From the NCBI GenBank assembly GCA_003255025.1, contig QANY01002371.1, positions 372,001 through 436,000 on the forward strand: a stretch of 64,000 bases of DNA, in the 5' to 3' direction. Numbering within the stretch: position 1 is the first letter of the stretch; each line of letters starts with the position of its first letter. Made by a program: the position numbers and the translations under genes. Of the stretch, positions 1 to 11,867 are shown in pieces. Below the pieces are notes generated by a model. That model did no database searches. It had not been told where the DNA came from and worked only from the letters and a program-made list of their open reading frames with translations. The stretch comes from Datisca glomerata. Taxonomy: Eukaryota; Streptophyta; Magnoliopsida; Cucurbitales; Datiscaceae.

Positions 1-232
1 TATTCAGCCACCAATCAGTCACGGTCACTTGATAATTCGGAAGTCAATTGCAACTTTCAATAGTTTAGAGTTTAAGGTTTAAGTTTGTGATAGTTTGAGA
101 AACTGTAATTTAACTTAACAGATGAAGATACAAAATCGTATGGCTATATGTATGTCAACAAGTGAGTGAAAATACACTTGTATTTAATTCTGTATGTCAA
201 CAAGAAAAATGCAGAAAAAATCAATGGAGTAC

Positions 233-380
233 CTTGATAGAGGAAGTGCTGCATTAAACACCTCACATGCCTTTTTACCTTCCTTAAAATACTAATCTGC
301 TGCCTGCAAAGCAGCTACAGCCATCCCATGAGACTTCTCTGTGTTCCCCTCATCAAGAATTAAACCGTGATATAATAAGC
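233..380 (-). pseudogene. BROX-homologue (BRO1-domain) exon, broken
   Basis: Read on the minus strand, this 148-bp stretch has an AG acceptor just upstream (381-382) and a GT donor just after it (231-232). It encodes a peptide containing GLILDEGNTEKSHGMAVAAL and then a lysine-rich helix ending in AALPLSR, which I recognise from the plant BRO1 domain-containing BROX homologue, an ESCRT/ALIX-related protein. The codon expected to be Glu after 'QAAD' is TAG, so the exon carries an in-frame stop. I cannot find the neighbouring exons: the 230 bp downstream show no continuation, and upstream a CACTA element begins at 1351. This is either a gene relic or the edge of a damaged gene. The family call is fairly sure; the pseudogene call rests on the single stop and the missing neighbours. 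Confidence 0.7.
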
Positions 381-1350
381 CTGGTTATAATTTTAGTAAG
401 ATGATAAAGCTTGTCCCATTTGCTGGATACTGTGTGAGTTCTAATTAAGAGACTCGAATTAAATTCAGTAATAACATAACGAACATTACGGCAATGATGT
501 CATGCAGTTCAAATGATAACTAGATGTTGATTACGTACCATCTTTCAAGCTGATCAGTTAACCAACGTGGTATTCTTGCATATATGTCAAGTGTTGCTAC
601 CAAACAACTAAAAGCATGATATTATTATTCAAGATTTAAAGCAGGTTATAGACGCCATTAAGAAATTAGTAAGAAAAAGAGAGGTGCTACTATTGATTAT
701 TCAAGATTTAAAGTGAAAAGCTCGGCGCACTCAATCTATTCCTTAAAAATAAAATATTATGAAAAGGAGAAATAAGTATTATAAGTAACGTAAAAGGCGT
801 AAAGCCAGACGATCTGAGTGCACTCCAAAACACCATCCTTGATTAGAACACACAATAATCGGACAACGCGGCACACACACATAACAGCCTAACTACACGG
901 CACAACAAACGCATGCCATTCTACTGCTTAAAGACCAAGTACTGAACGATGAGAACAAAAAACCCTTATAAGCAATACAAAATGAGTAAAAGTCAGGTGA
1001 TGTGGAACACAATCCAACAAAAAGAGTAAAGAAACGTAACAGTAATCAGAAATGAACAATGATATATATAAATATACATATATATATATATACACAATAG
1101 TCTGGTTGAGGTAGAGATGTTATCAACGTATTACGAAGATAATATTATAGATCAAACCCTCATAAGTCAGGTATGTATCCGAATATTAGTCATAGTTGAT
1201 CAGTCAGCCTAGAGTAAAATAACCAAGCTCGCAGAGTAAGAATCAACGCAAGTGAAAATTTATCTTACAAAAACATCTCTTAAATTCTCAACCAGAACCA
1301 CTATGAGAACGATTGAGCTTTGTTGCCAGTCAACTTAAAACAATTAGACA
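381..1350. other. intergenic, no gene recognised
   Basis: AT-rich stretch without a convincing reading frame. It holds a short TA-rich microsatellite at about 1062-1093. It may contain introns of the broken BROX-like gene on the minus strand, but I could not identify further exons. Confidence 0.5.
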
Positions 1351-1681
1351 CACTACAAGAAAAGTCTCTTTTAGCGACCAAACTTTTAGCCATGAAATTA
1401 ATTTCGCGGCTAAAAGTGTCCTTTGGCGATCAACATTTTTGTTGGTCGCCAAAGACCCTGATATTTTACCCAGGAAAGTAAAAGAGAGGCGTGCCAAATT
1501 TTCTTTAGGTTTTTGCCGACGAATATTAGAACTTCATCGCTAAAAGATACTGCTTTGGCGACGAAAAAAGACATTGGTCGGCAAAAGTAGTACTTTTGCC
1601 GACGAAATATATTTTTCGTCGCCATAGAGTCATACTTTTACTGACGAAATAAAATTTTTGTCGCTATAGACTACCTAAAAA

Positions 1682-3090
1682 ATGACGTCGTTTATTGATA
1701 TCAATAAATCCTTCAAGCTCCCCCACCCAGCGAGAAGTTCAACCCTCACACGACGACTCCTCGCGAGTGACCTCGGTTCCCCTCCGCGAGCCCCCACGAG
1801 TGTCTTCCTTCGTTTCCCCTCACCCCGACGGCGATCAGTGGCTTTAATCTTTAATTTTCCCGTGTTGCATCGAACCAGTGATCTTGCTCTTCTCTTTTCG
1901 CGAGCTCTTTCTCTTCTCTTTTTGGAAACCCTTTGATCTCCTCTTTTTCATGTCCTATTTCAATTAAAACTATAGATCACCTCTTATAATATTCAAATTA
2001 TTTTAGTCATTTTACTTCTTCTGTTTGTTTGCCTATTTCTCTCTCTCATAAATTTTCTGGGGGTGGGAGGGTGGATTAGGAAATTAGTTCACTAGCCAGT
2101 TATGATCTTATTCTTTTCTTAAGAATTCTTTGGAGATTGGGTTAATTTGCTAGAATTTGGATTTGGCTTTAGTTTTGGAGATTCCTGTTGTTTTTTGGTT
2201 GCTCTGTTATAAAATGCAGCTACTCAAAATCGTCGAGGGTTGGTTTTGATCTATGGCCATTCTTCTTCTATTGTATTATGGAGTAGCCTACCGTGTTTTT
2301 TGTTATTCTATTCGAGGAGTTGTTGTTCTATTAGTTGTGTTTCTGCTGCAATCATTGTCTTTCTACTGCTCTGTGGCAATGTTTTATTGGCTTTATGTGG
2401 TTCTTTCTTGTTTTTTTAAAAGATAGTTCTAGCTTCGATTTTAGTTTGATTTGGAGATGAACACTAATATGTGAATTGAGACTGATGAGTTTTGTTTGGG
2501 GATATATTATTTCCTTTGTAATGGTAGTTATTAATGAAACTTTGAGATGCAATTACATTTTGATCATGTGATTGAAATATTTATAATATATGCAGATGAA
2601 AAAATCATGAAAACTAATCATGCAAAATATAACAAATATTCATATTCCTTACACTTCTTTTTCATTAAAGCTCCCGCTACATCAAGTTTTATTAACGACT
2701 TTGTCATTTATCTTATATACATTACATATGATTTTTTATTTAACAGAAATTCAATAGCTACCTTAAAGGAAGAGTATGAGGGACCTGCATGTAACTTGTT
2801 GTTAGTGGGGATTCCCCATCCTGTTTGGGAAATAGTGTGTGGATGGGGTGGATGTATGGAGGTGGAGACAGGAAAGGCTGTCACATGAAAGTCTGGTTTT
2901 TACTGACTAAATAATTAATTGGTCGGGAAAAGTCATATTTTGCTGACGAGCTTCCTTGTTCGTCGCTAAAGATACAAAACCCTTATATCTATAACTATTT
3001 TATTTTATTAGGCACTTGAATCATCTTTGTTTCTAATTTTTGTTTCCCTCTTAATTAACTTTGCATTTTAATATCTTTAATTTAGGGATC
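1682..3090. other. CACTA interior, 5' non-coding part
   Basis: CT-rich leader-like DNA (1700-1960) followed by AT-rich sequence. A further pair of subterminal-type motifs (GGTCGGGAAAAG, GACGAGCTTCC) lies at 2920-2965, well inside the element. The first, catalytic part of a TNP2-type transposase was not recognised here, so the element is probably deleted for it. Confidence 0.4.
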
Positions 3091-3149
3091 TTTTGTTGAG
3101 AGTTTCTCTATTCTGGTTAGCATTTGGCCCAGATAATCATGTCAGCTCT

Positions 3150-3812
3150 TATTCTGGTTGTATTTTCAATGGAATTCGATACCATAATATAGATCGTGAT
3201 CATCACCGGACAACCCAAAATAGTGACTTAGTAGTTCCAAGACAACATGATGGAGAAGAGACTGAATTTTTTGGTAGGTTAAAAGAAGTGGTTGAGATGT
3301 AAAATGTACGAAAAATAAAAGTTATATTATTTAGATGTGAATGGTTTGACACAAATTCAAAAAGAAATAGAGTGAAGAGAGATATTGCTTTCACTTGTGT
3401 AAATGTGAGCCAAACTTGGTATGAAAATGAACATTTTATTCTCGCATCGCAAGCACAACAAATCTTTTATGTTGATGATTGCAAATTTGGAGTCAATTGG
3501 AAAGTTGTGCAAAAGGTTCAGCATAAACATTTATAGGATGTTCCTAATATAGAACAAGATGAAGTCATACGGCCTACTGAAATAACTTTTTCATTTATCG
3601 ATCTAGATGAGTCAGAAATAATGCAATTGCACAGGCATGATGTGGAATCTTTTGAAATAGATGCAAATGTTATTGGAGTAGGAGATAGAAATATTGAAGA
3701 TATTGATTTTATTGATGATGATGACAATGAAGATGACACTTTGGTTAATTATGATGATGATTCATGTGATATTATACTAAGTGATGATGATATAGATCGA
3801 ATTTTAAAGTAA
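3150..3812 (+). pseudogene. CACTA TNP2-type transposase C-terminal region (DUF4216), broken
   Basis: One forward frame reads FNGIRYHNIDRDHHR, then FFGRLKEVVEM, ILFRCEWFD, YENEHFILASQAQQIFYV and KVVQKVQHKH. This is the order of motifs of the DUF4216 domain found at the C-terminal side of plant CACTA TNP2-like proteins. The tail (about 3660-3800) is strongly acidic with runs of Asp, also usual for this family. In-frame stops occur at 3300 (TAA) and at about 3534 (TAG where the family has Trp before DVP). The upstream transposase domain was not found. The product would act on the element's own ends in the nucleus; this copy cannot encode it. Confidence 0.75.
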
Positions 3813-4020
3813 TGGTGAGCCTGTTAGTGTAAAATATTCATTCATTTCTTCTTAAATTTACTTTAATTTAGAAATAACTTGTTTATGATCTTCTTCGGAA
3901 GAAATACTCATCTTTCAAATTTAGATACCGCTGTATAATCTTCTATTGAAGAAGATGGTTCTCATTCAGGTATATACACTTTGTAATAGTTCTTATTGTA
4001 ATAGTTCTTTGATTTTTTTG

Positions 4021-5895
4021 TAGGGGGCTTCATCTTCTTCGGGGAGTGCGAGACGGTTTCGTGGGCAAACAAGAGGGATTGAGTTGGAGAGGTTAAAGAG
4101 CCATTTTGAAAAATTACCAATCGATACTCCTCCTCCTGGTGTTGTTAGACCTGTTGGAAAGTGGACCGTCCAATTCAACTTTGAGATTGGTGCCCTCGTA
4201 CGACAATTCATACCACTTCAATATGAGGGTTGGTCCAATGTGCCTGGAGAATTCTTGGCAGTTATAATTGATAGGCTGCAGGTAATAATGATACATCTAT
4301 TTATTGTTATATTTTCTTTATTGCGTGACCAATAATGCTATGATCGATTGGATTAAATTTGAAGCAGCGAGCACAAACAAGGGATACAAGTACACATTGC
4401 ATAGACATTATAAAAAATTCAAAGATCCAATAGTAGAACGACAAAATCCTTATAATGGTGTATCACGGGATGATTGGGATTGGCTATGCACGGTTTGGGA
4501 GACGGACAAATTTGAGGTGATTCATTTTATCAAAGCTTATTTATTACATTTTAGGTGTTTGACTAATTATTTCAATCATAAAAATCATTTATTATATAGG
4601 CACGCTCAAAAATCAATTCTCAAAACCGTCAAAACCTTTCATATAATCATGATGGAGGGAATGTATTTTTTCTTTATCATCGATTTCATCAGGTGAATCA
4701 AAATATTGTTTCAATACTCTTAATAATGTTTAGTATATAATAATTAATAACTCAACTTTTGTTTCATTTTGGATAAGAATCTTCAATTGGGGTAGCGCCT
4801 ACTCGAATTAAAATGTTTTACAACACGCATTTCAGTGCTATAAAAGGTTGGCAGAATGATACGGCTCATGAAAGATATGTGAGTAACACCTATTGAATAT
4901 CTTCTGAATTGATGCTCTTTGTCTTGAAACTAGTGTTAGTTTCAATGTGTGTGTGGGGGGTTATCACTTTGTATCTGAGCGTGGAGATGATTTTTGAATA
5001 TTTTCTGAATTGATGCTCATTGTCTTGATAATAGTGTTAGTTCCGTGTGTGGGTGTGTGGGTGTATGTGGGGGGGGTTATCACTTTGTATCTCAGCGTGT
5101 TAGATGATTTTTGAATATCTTCTAAATTGATGCTCCTTGTCTTGATAATAGTGTTAGTTTCAATATGAGTGTGTGTGGGGGGGTTATCACTTTGTATCTA
5201 AGCGTGTTAAATGATTTTTAAATATTTTTTGAATTGATGCTCATTGTCTTGATAATAGTGTTAGTTTCGTGTGTGGGTGTGTGTGGGGCGGAGGGGTTAT
5301 CACTTTGTATCTGAGCGTGTTAGATGATTTTTTAATATCTTCTGAATTGATGCTCCTTGTCTTGATAATAGTGTTAGTTTCAATGTGGGTGTGTAGGGGC
5401 TTATCACTTTGTATATGATCGTGTTAGATGATTTTTTAATATTTTCTGAATTGATGCTCCTTGTCTTGATAATAGTGTTGGTTTCAATGTGTGTGTGTCT
5501 GTAGATGGGCTTATCACTTTGTATCTGAGCGTTCTTGATGATGATGTTTGAATACTTTCTAATCGATGCTCCAATAGTGTTAGTTTTAATTTAAAGCTTG
5601 ACTCATTGTGATGTTACACAAGAACGCATGTGTGCTTTGCGAGATGAGTCTATCGCTGAGGATGCCACACTTCACTCCAAAGAAGAGATAGTTGAAGAAG
5701 TTCTCGGGTGAAATAGGGGTATTGGACATGGAGCCCAACCGACATCTTCCAAGAAAAAGAGTTGAGTTGGAGTTGAAAATATAGAACTAAACAAACAAAT
5801 CAAGTCGATGGAGAGTCAACTACAAAGCTTATTTGCTTGGGCTCGTCAAAACGGTTTTCCATCTCCTGATTATGACTCAACAACAAAAACATAAG
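4021..5895 (+). pseudogene. plant En/Spm (Ptta-like) transposase gene remnant of the CACTA element
   Basis: Pieces with usable splice sites line up in one direction. About 4025-4281 encodes PPPGVVRPVGKWTVQF and FIPLQYEGWSNVPGEFL. About 4365-4515 encodes STNKGYKYTLHRHYKKFKDP and SRDDWDWLCTVWET. About 4600-4693 is an Asn/Gln/His-rich piece. About 4777-4878 encodes FYNTHFSAIKGWQNDTAHER. About 5613-5895 encodes a C-terminal coiled stretch ending SLFAWARQNGFPSPDYDS. This is the pattern of the plant transposase family Ptta/En/Spm (Pfam Transposase_24). An in-frame TGA... TAG cluster in the last exon (around 5709 and 5765) breaks it. A tandem repeat fills the last intron. Domain call is sure; exon borders are approximate. 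Confidence 0.7.
4890..5600 (+). repeat. tandem repeat, about 101-117 bp unit, 7 copies, inside an intron
   Basis: The phrase GAATTGATGCTC recurs at about 4906, 5007, 5124, 5231, 5344, 5448 and, weakly, 5559. Each unit also contains AGTGTTAGTTTC, a variable GT-rich run and GGTTATCACTTTGTATCT. The variable GT/G run accounts for the length differences. It lies between two transposase exons, so it expanded within an intron. Confidence 0.85.
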
Positions 5896-6353
5896 TTATA
5901 GAATATTTGTTAAGCTTTGTAGTTAATATCAAACTTTAAATACTCTCTTCTTTATTTTTCTTTGGATACATTTGTGAATAAAATCCTATAATGAATTAGG
6001 ATTTAGAGATTTTGTAATGAACTATTATATAAATGATATGTATATGTATTTCTTAGAAAAATTTCGGGTTTGATAAATTTTCTGATGATGTTAATTGCTA
6101 TTATAGGTGATATGAATTATTATTACAGCATTTTTGTAATGCAAAATTTGGTCGCCGAAAACATTTCTTGACAAAAGAAATTGGTGGCAAAAGGTTTTTG
6201 CGATGAAATTGTTTTGGTCACAAAAAACCTTTGGCGACCAACTTCTTTTTAGTCACGAAAGGGTTTGGCGACGAACTTTATTTTTGTCTGTGAAACAATA
6301 TTTTTTTGTGTCGTCGTTAAAAGCTAACGCGACAAATCCAAAATGTCATAGTG

Positions 6354-6445
6354 TACAATACATGATGATCGTGTAAACCTCGTGTACTGTAATAAGCCCT
6401 ACATGATGACTACATGATGCTCGTGTAAATTTCATCGTGTAGACT
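6354..6445. repeat. small palindromic-repeat array
   Basis: Several copies of the words TACATGATG, GATCGTGTA and CTCGTGTA directly after the CACTA right end. This is the same family as the arrays in the two MULEs. About 340 bp of unrelated AT-rich DNA (6446-6784) separates it from the next array. Confidence 0.65.
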
Positions 6446-6784
6446 ACATGATGAAGCCATCCCTCCCTCCCCTTGCATTTTTCGAATTAAGGTTGTAAAA
6501 GAAAAGACAAAGTAAAAGTAAAAAAAGTAAGAAAAATTAACTTAACCTAACTTCTAACTTCTTTTAACACCCCTGTTAGCGAAAGTTAATGAACGTCAGG
6601 CACGTGTCACGCACATGTCTTTTAAGGTTATTTTTTTACAAAATTTTTAATTGGGAGTATATTTTGTAGTTTAGTCAAAGTGCAGGAGTATTAAAATATG
6701 AAAAAAGTATACGGGTATAGTTTACAATTTTATCAAAGTAAATGAATTTATTTTCTATTTTAGCCTAATTTTGAATAGAGATGT
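6446..6784. other. no gene; possible remnant of the outer end of the left MULE
   Basis: By comparison with the right-hand MULE, the outer terminal inverted repeat of the left MULE should lie here or a little further left. I do not see it. The segment contains poly-A/T tracts and the palindrome-like GGCACGTGTCACGCACATGTC at about 6599, but no reading frame. Confidence 0.4.
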
Positions 6785-6804
6785 CACTACAAGAAACAAG
6801 GGCT

Positions 6805-6910
6805 TTAACGATAAGTACATGATGCTCATGAAGGCCTCGTGTACACTACACGATGCCTGTGAAAACCTCGTGTACACTACACGATGGCTACACGATCATC
6901 GTGTAATATT
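6805..6910. repeat. palindromic-repeat array, 5' of left mudrA
   Basis: Alternating TACACGATG and CATCGTGTA words with GAGGCC/GGCCTC variants. It precedes an intron-like end (GATGTATATGCAG, to 6965) just before the first mudrA coding piece. The matching array of the right MULE is at 23675-24095. Confidence 0.85.
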
Positions 6911-6965
6911 CCATTTCATTATGTATTTTTCTTGTATTGACTTCCTTCATTGATGTATATGCAGA

Positions 6966-9830
6966 TACGTCTGAAGTTTGAATTTTTGTAATCCATGATG
7001 GAGATTAGGTGAAAAATGGTACAACATGGTCTTTTAGTGGAGAAAAGACCAAATTATTGGAGATATCTACTAACTGCAATTACCACGAGCTATTGGGTAT
7101 ATTGCATGAAGAATTCCAAATAGACCCCTCAAACTAAGATATATCCATCGAATTTCTTTATAGAACCCATGTCCTCTGCCCTCCTGCTAAAATTTTAAAG
7201 GATAGAGATTTACATTTTTTTTGTTAAGGAAAATGGATCAGAATGACTTAGAAGCCCACTATTTGTAAGTACCAAGCCTAAATTTTTTTCATCTCAAAGT
7301 TTGGTTCCTCAAAGCACAATGTCACAACAACCTCGGGTTCCTAAAACTATAGGGTTTTATCAAAGTTGGGTTCCTGAAACACAAATATCATGACAACCTC
7401 TGCATGAAAGCATTCCTCACTTTGAAAGTTTTGATCATTTTGAAACGAACTATCATGATGATGATGTTTAAGGTCGTGATGATTATAATGTCTTCAAGGA
7501 TGAGGATGTTGATGGAGATGATGATGATGATTTTGATCAGGGGCATATGATGATACAAATCATGGAGATGACCATGATGAAGCCATCGGTGGAGATAGCC
7601 ACACAACAACTCAAGACTTAAATACTGGTGGTGAACCCGAGACCACTTGTCCATTGCCATGACAACCTGATTTAAATGAACAACGGCGTGGGTCCAGTGA
7701 GCAACGGGCTGATTTGAATCAGCTTGCAACAGACATAATAAATATGGATGATTTGTATAGTGATAAAGTCGAGCTGCTTAAGGTTGCTCGTATGATGGCC
7801 ATCCGAAGAAATTTTGAGTTTTGGATCATCAAGTCATGCCAGTCAATATCGGTACTTGTATGTGTTGAGAAAACATGCCAATGGAGGTTACGGGCCATGA
7901 AATTGAAAAATTATCCATACTTCAAAGTCACAATGTTCATCAATACACATACATGAACATTTTAAGTTTTGAGACATGAACACCATCAGGCTATATATTC
8001 ATGATCATTCCATACAGTCCAAAACACGGGTGTCGGACGTATATATAGGCCACAAGACATAATTGAAGATGTTCAGCTTGATTTCGGTGTCAACATAGGT
8101 TACCATAAGGCATGGAAGGCTACGGAATATGCATTGGAATTAGTTCGAGGGTCTCTTAAAGACAACTATAGGATGCTCTCAACATATTGTCACACATTAG
8201 AATAAAAAAATCCAGGTACTTATTTTTTTTGCCATCATAATGTCTACACGAGTTCTACACGATGGTTACACAGATCTCGTGTAGTCATCATGTAGTCTAC
8301 ATGATGGTTACGTAGACCTCGTGTAGTCATCGTGCAGTCTATATCATGGTTACACGGACCTCATGTAGTCATCGTGTATTTTACATGATGGTTACATGAA
8401 CATCGTGTAGCCTCCACGATGGTTACACGGACCTCGTGTCGTCATCGTGTAGTCTACATGATGGTTACACAGACCTCGTGTAGTCTTCACCATAGTTACA
8501 CGAACCTTGTGTAGTTTACACGATGGTTACACGAACCTCGTATACGCATCATGTCCACTATGTACTCTGCCTATTTTAATACAGCAATATTAAATATTTT
8601 TCAGGAACAATAACACACATAGAGATCGATGAAAAGAATCATTTTAAATATTTTTTCATGGCTCTTGAACCCTCTGTTTGTGAATTTTTCACATGTATAC
8701 GGCCTGTCATTGCTATTGATGCAACCGTCTTAAAAGTCAAATACAAAGGGGTATTATTTGTTACAACAGCAAAGGATGGGAACACCCAAGTATATCTCAT
8801 TTCATTTGGAATTACAGATTCAGAAAATAACGATTCATGGGAATGGTTCTTCTGTAAACTTCACGATGTAATCGGTGATCAGAAGACTTGGTGATTATAT
8901 CCGACATGCATACAAGTATACTAAATGTTGTACAGGTTGTCTTTCCCAATGCGCTTCATGGAGCTTGCATCTTCCATATGGGCCAAAATATCAAATCAAT
9001 TTATAAAAAGGAAGATGCGTTTGCATTATTTTTTTAAGCAGTAAAGGTATGTCGTCGATCAGAATTTGATCGGTTGATGATTCATTTTACATATGCATTT
9101 TAAGATATTTCACAATACGTGTTGGTGGGGGGAGTTGAGAGGTGGGCACGTTACCATTTTGATGGAAGAGGATACAATATAATGACTACAACAATCGTGA
9201 AATGTTTGAATGGGGTTTTGAAGGATGCTAGAAAGCTTCCCACGACATGCCTTATAGAACATATATGTGACATGTTACAACGGTGGTTCTATGAACGATG
9301 GACGACTGCCTATCAAATCACCTCGTAGATGACAGTTTTGGTTGAGACAATAAGAAACATATTACATCATGTACACTATCATTGTTTCCTTCTGACATCC
9401 ACGAATTTTGTGTTACGGGCGGGGGTAGGAAGTAGTGGTAAACTTGCATCTTAAGACTTCTACGTGTAGAGAATTTGATCTAGATCAAATCCACGCATGC
9501 ATGTGTTGGCTGCATGTCGGCAGTGCAATATTTCTGCATACAGTATGTGTTCGGGGTTCTACAAAAATTAGGATCTAATTGATGCGTATGCGGAAACAAT
9601 ACATCCTCTCAGGGATCAAGCAGATTGGGTCATTAGTCATGAGGTTCATGAAAAAGTGGTATTACCACCTATAACGAGGCAGCAAAGTGGCAGACCTAGG
9701 ACAGAGAGAATTTCATTTATAGGTGAGGAAGTATTGAGAAGGAAATGCAAACGTTGTGGGCAAATTGGCCACAACCGACGAAATCCAATTCCATTATCTC
9801 AACAGGATGACCAAGTCACTCAAACATAAT
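6966..9830 (+). pseudogene. mudrA-type MULE transposase, left copy, broken
   Basis: The pieces follow mudrA order. About 6980-7240 has an N-terminal PB1-like stretch (NCNYHELLGILHEEFQID). About 7390-7660 is an Asp/His-rich acidic linker. About 7900-8213 is the MuDR DNA-binding region (YHKAWKATEYALELVRGS). An intron (8214-8606) follows. About 8607-9330 is the MULE transposase core with PVIAIDATVLKVKYKGVLFV, DSENNDSWEWF and GARYH-like RWARYHFDGRGYN. About 9735-9830 is a zinc-knuckle tail CKRCGQIGHN. The final Cys of the CX2CX4HX4C knuckle is not in place (HNRRNP). Stops and frame changes occur throughout the linker and after 8894. It would cut and paste the element in the nucleus if intact. The right MULE carries the same gene in reverse at 20751-23610. 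Confidence 0.85.
8235..8560. repeat. palindromic-repeat array inside a mudrA intron (left)
   Basis: About 16 alternating words of the TACACGATG / CATCGTGTAG type with GGTTACACGGACCTCGTGTA linkers. The flanks are a GT donor (CCAG|GTACTTATTTT at about 8213) and a TTTTTCAG acceptor at about 8606, so the array sits within an intron between the DNA-binding and catalytic parts of mudrA. Confidence 0.9.
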
Positions 9831-9864
9831 TAATGACCTTTGTATACTTAAATTAAATATTAAT

Positions 9865-10188
9865 ATAGAAATATACTTGTGTTTGTTATTTAATAATGTC
9901 ATAAAATTTAGTTAACATGCTTGAATCCTACACGAGAACTTCACGGGATTCGTGTAGGATTCATGTAGACTACACGAGAACTTCACGGGCATTGTGTAGT
10001 CATCATGTAGACTATACCAGAACTTCACGGGCATCATGTAGTCATCGTATAGACTACACAAGAACTTCACGGGCATCGCATAGCCATCGTGTAAACTACA
10101 CGATGACTTCACGGGTATCATGTAGGATTTAGACATACTAATTAAACTTTATGACATTATTAAATAACAAACACAAGTATATTTCTAT
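9865..10188. repeat. 46-bp inverted repeat enclosing a palindromic-repeat array, 3' of left mudrA
   Basis: The 46 bases at 9865-9910 (starting ATAGAAATATACTTG) are the reverse complement of 10143-10188, with one mismatch. The loop between them, 9911-10142, holds an array of CTACACGAGAACTTCACGGG-type units. The right MULE has only one arm of this repeat (20667-20709) beside its own array, so the second arm is specific to the left copy. Confidence 0.9.
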
Positions 10189-10904
10189 AATCCATAATTC
10201 ACAATTTAATAAAATAAAAATCCATAAAATATATTCATATTATTTCGGTACAAAATCCATAAAATATATCAATTGCAATTCATCTTCAGTATTTTGGCAT
10301 TTATTGTTGAGTTATTTCTTGGAGGTTCTTCCCATATGTGAGGGCTTTAACAAACTTTAGGGTAAATACCCCACAATCGAACCTACAAAACACATGAAAT
10401 ACAAAAACAAAATTCAATAATATGTATGAAATTTTAAGTGGACACTTCATGATTTCATATTTCACTTACTCATTCTCTTGTTGTGCACACTTCATGATCT
10501 CATATATCCACTCATCTTTGGGTTGAACCTCCTGTCTTCTCTCATAAATATTCATCATTTGAGCTTTCCGAGAGACAATATTCATGAAAGGTTTCATTAT
10601 TTCAATGTACAAAGAGCGTTAATATGGCATGTTCATGGAGTTACAAATACGAATACACTGGTCAATCAAATCAAGCTCAACCGTAATCCAATGACTGCAG
10701 TACACATTCTTTGGAAAGACCTTATCCGACTGTTTCTAGCTCATTCCACAATTCATTTGCACGCCGAGGACCAGGTACCGGAGCTGATCATCAACGTCAA
10801 TATCCCAGCTCGCAGGATCTTGCTCAAACTCTGTCATTTGGCCATACAGGTTTTCCTGTAATGTCACAAGAAAAAATTTAAATCCTCAACGTCAATAAAA
10901 ATGG

Positions 10905-10990
10905 TCATGAAGACTACACAAAGTCTACACGAGGCCCGTGAAGGCCTCGTGTAGTCTACATGAGTGAGCGTGAACGCCTCGTGTAGTTCA
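10905..10990. repeat. short palindromic-repeat array in Ulp1-gene intron (left only)
   Basis: Four to five words of CTACACGAGGCC / GGCCTCGTGTAG type. On the minus strand the flanks are a GTAAGTATG donor (about 11018) and a TTACAG acceptor (about 10862). The equivalent intron is missing from the right MULE. Confidence 0.8.
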
Positions 10991-11324
10991 TTAAGTTCAA
11001 AAACAAATCATACTTACTTGCAGAAATAAATCAGCAACATTGATTCTGATTTGAGGGTTGTATTCTTGCAAATTCCTCCTCATGAGCTCCAGGAAAGCAT
11101 CGATATGTTGCAATGTAACAAAGATTACTTAAGATATTTATAATTACTTTAAATACCACATTAAAAAATATTATAAATAACTTCCTACATCTGACTCAAG
11201 CCATTGCTAAGGTGAATAGGCTAGTTTTTTTAACCAGGTAAGCTCAACGGTGCAAAATTCAACGTATACTTTCTCATTCCTGTACAACGTAAGTATAGTT
11301 CAAAGTTAGGTACACAATTGGTTT

Positions 11325-11530
11325 ACGACACGATGGTTACACTGACCTCGTATAGTCATCATATAGTCTACACGATGGTTACACTGATCTCGTGTAACCA
11401 TCATATAGTCTACACGAGGTCCGTGTAACCATCGTGTAGTCTACACGATATCAGTGTAACTATCGTGTAGTATACACGATGGCTACACAATGTCAGTGTA
11501 ACCATCATAAATACTATACGAAGAAGAAGT
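11325..11530. repeat. palindromic-repeat array in Ulp1-gene intron (left)
   Basis: Dense CATCGTGTAG / CTACACGATG words with CACTGA / TCAGTG linkers. On the minus strand the donor side reads GTAAGTTCTGTAATTTTC. The partner array in the right MULE is at 19478-19620. Confidence 0.9.
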
Positions 11531-11867
11531 ACAAGAAAATTACAGAACTTACTTTGCCATTGAGGAGGGGAACCAGACTTTAAAACGGGCTTCATCCTTA
11601 GAAGATACATCACCATATGCTTGGAAAGGTTTGAATTCCATTTTGACAACGATATTCTCATCAGCTTTTTTCCTTCGCTGCTTTTTATTTTCAACCTTTT
11701 TAGTTTCACAATTAGGTGACTCTAGGCCCCGATATCTTTTTATCTTCTTCTTACAAAGTTCGCCAAAGCAAATGAGCTATTCTTCTTCTCTATCGTTAGA
11801 CTGCTCTTTTAACCGAACTGAATCCATCAATGCAGATATTATCGATGCAACATTTTGTTCTTCTTTT

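Larger units (their letters stand above)
1351..6353 (+). mobile_element. CACTA (En/Spm) DNA transposon, degenerate
   Basis: The left end begins CACTACAAGAAAAG and the right end reads ATGTCATAGTG, an imperfect inverted CACTA terminus. Both ends are packed with subterminal motifs of the type GGCGACGAA / TTGGTCGCC (about 1370-1680 and 6150-6330), as CACTA elements need for transposase binding. The interior carries a DUF4216 remnant and a plant En/Spm-type transposase remnant in the same orientation, which fits a once-autonomous element of 5.0 kb. The trinucleotide ACA precedes the left end and also occurs one base beyond the right end, so a 3-bp target duplication is possible but not clean. The left terminus is firm, the right one less so. 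Confidence 0.75.

Noticed and set aside
6785..6802. CACTACAAGAAACAAGGG as the end of a third CACTA element or of the whole 17-kb structure
   Set aside because: An inverted CTTGTAGTG exists at 24077-24085, but the match is limited to ten bases, the flanking triplets differ (TGT and ATC), and the right MULE continues beyond it to its own terminus. Array words resemble this sequence by chance.
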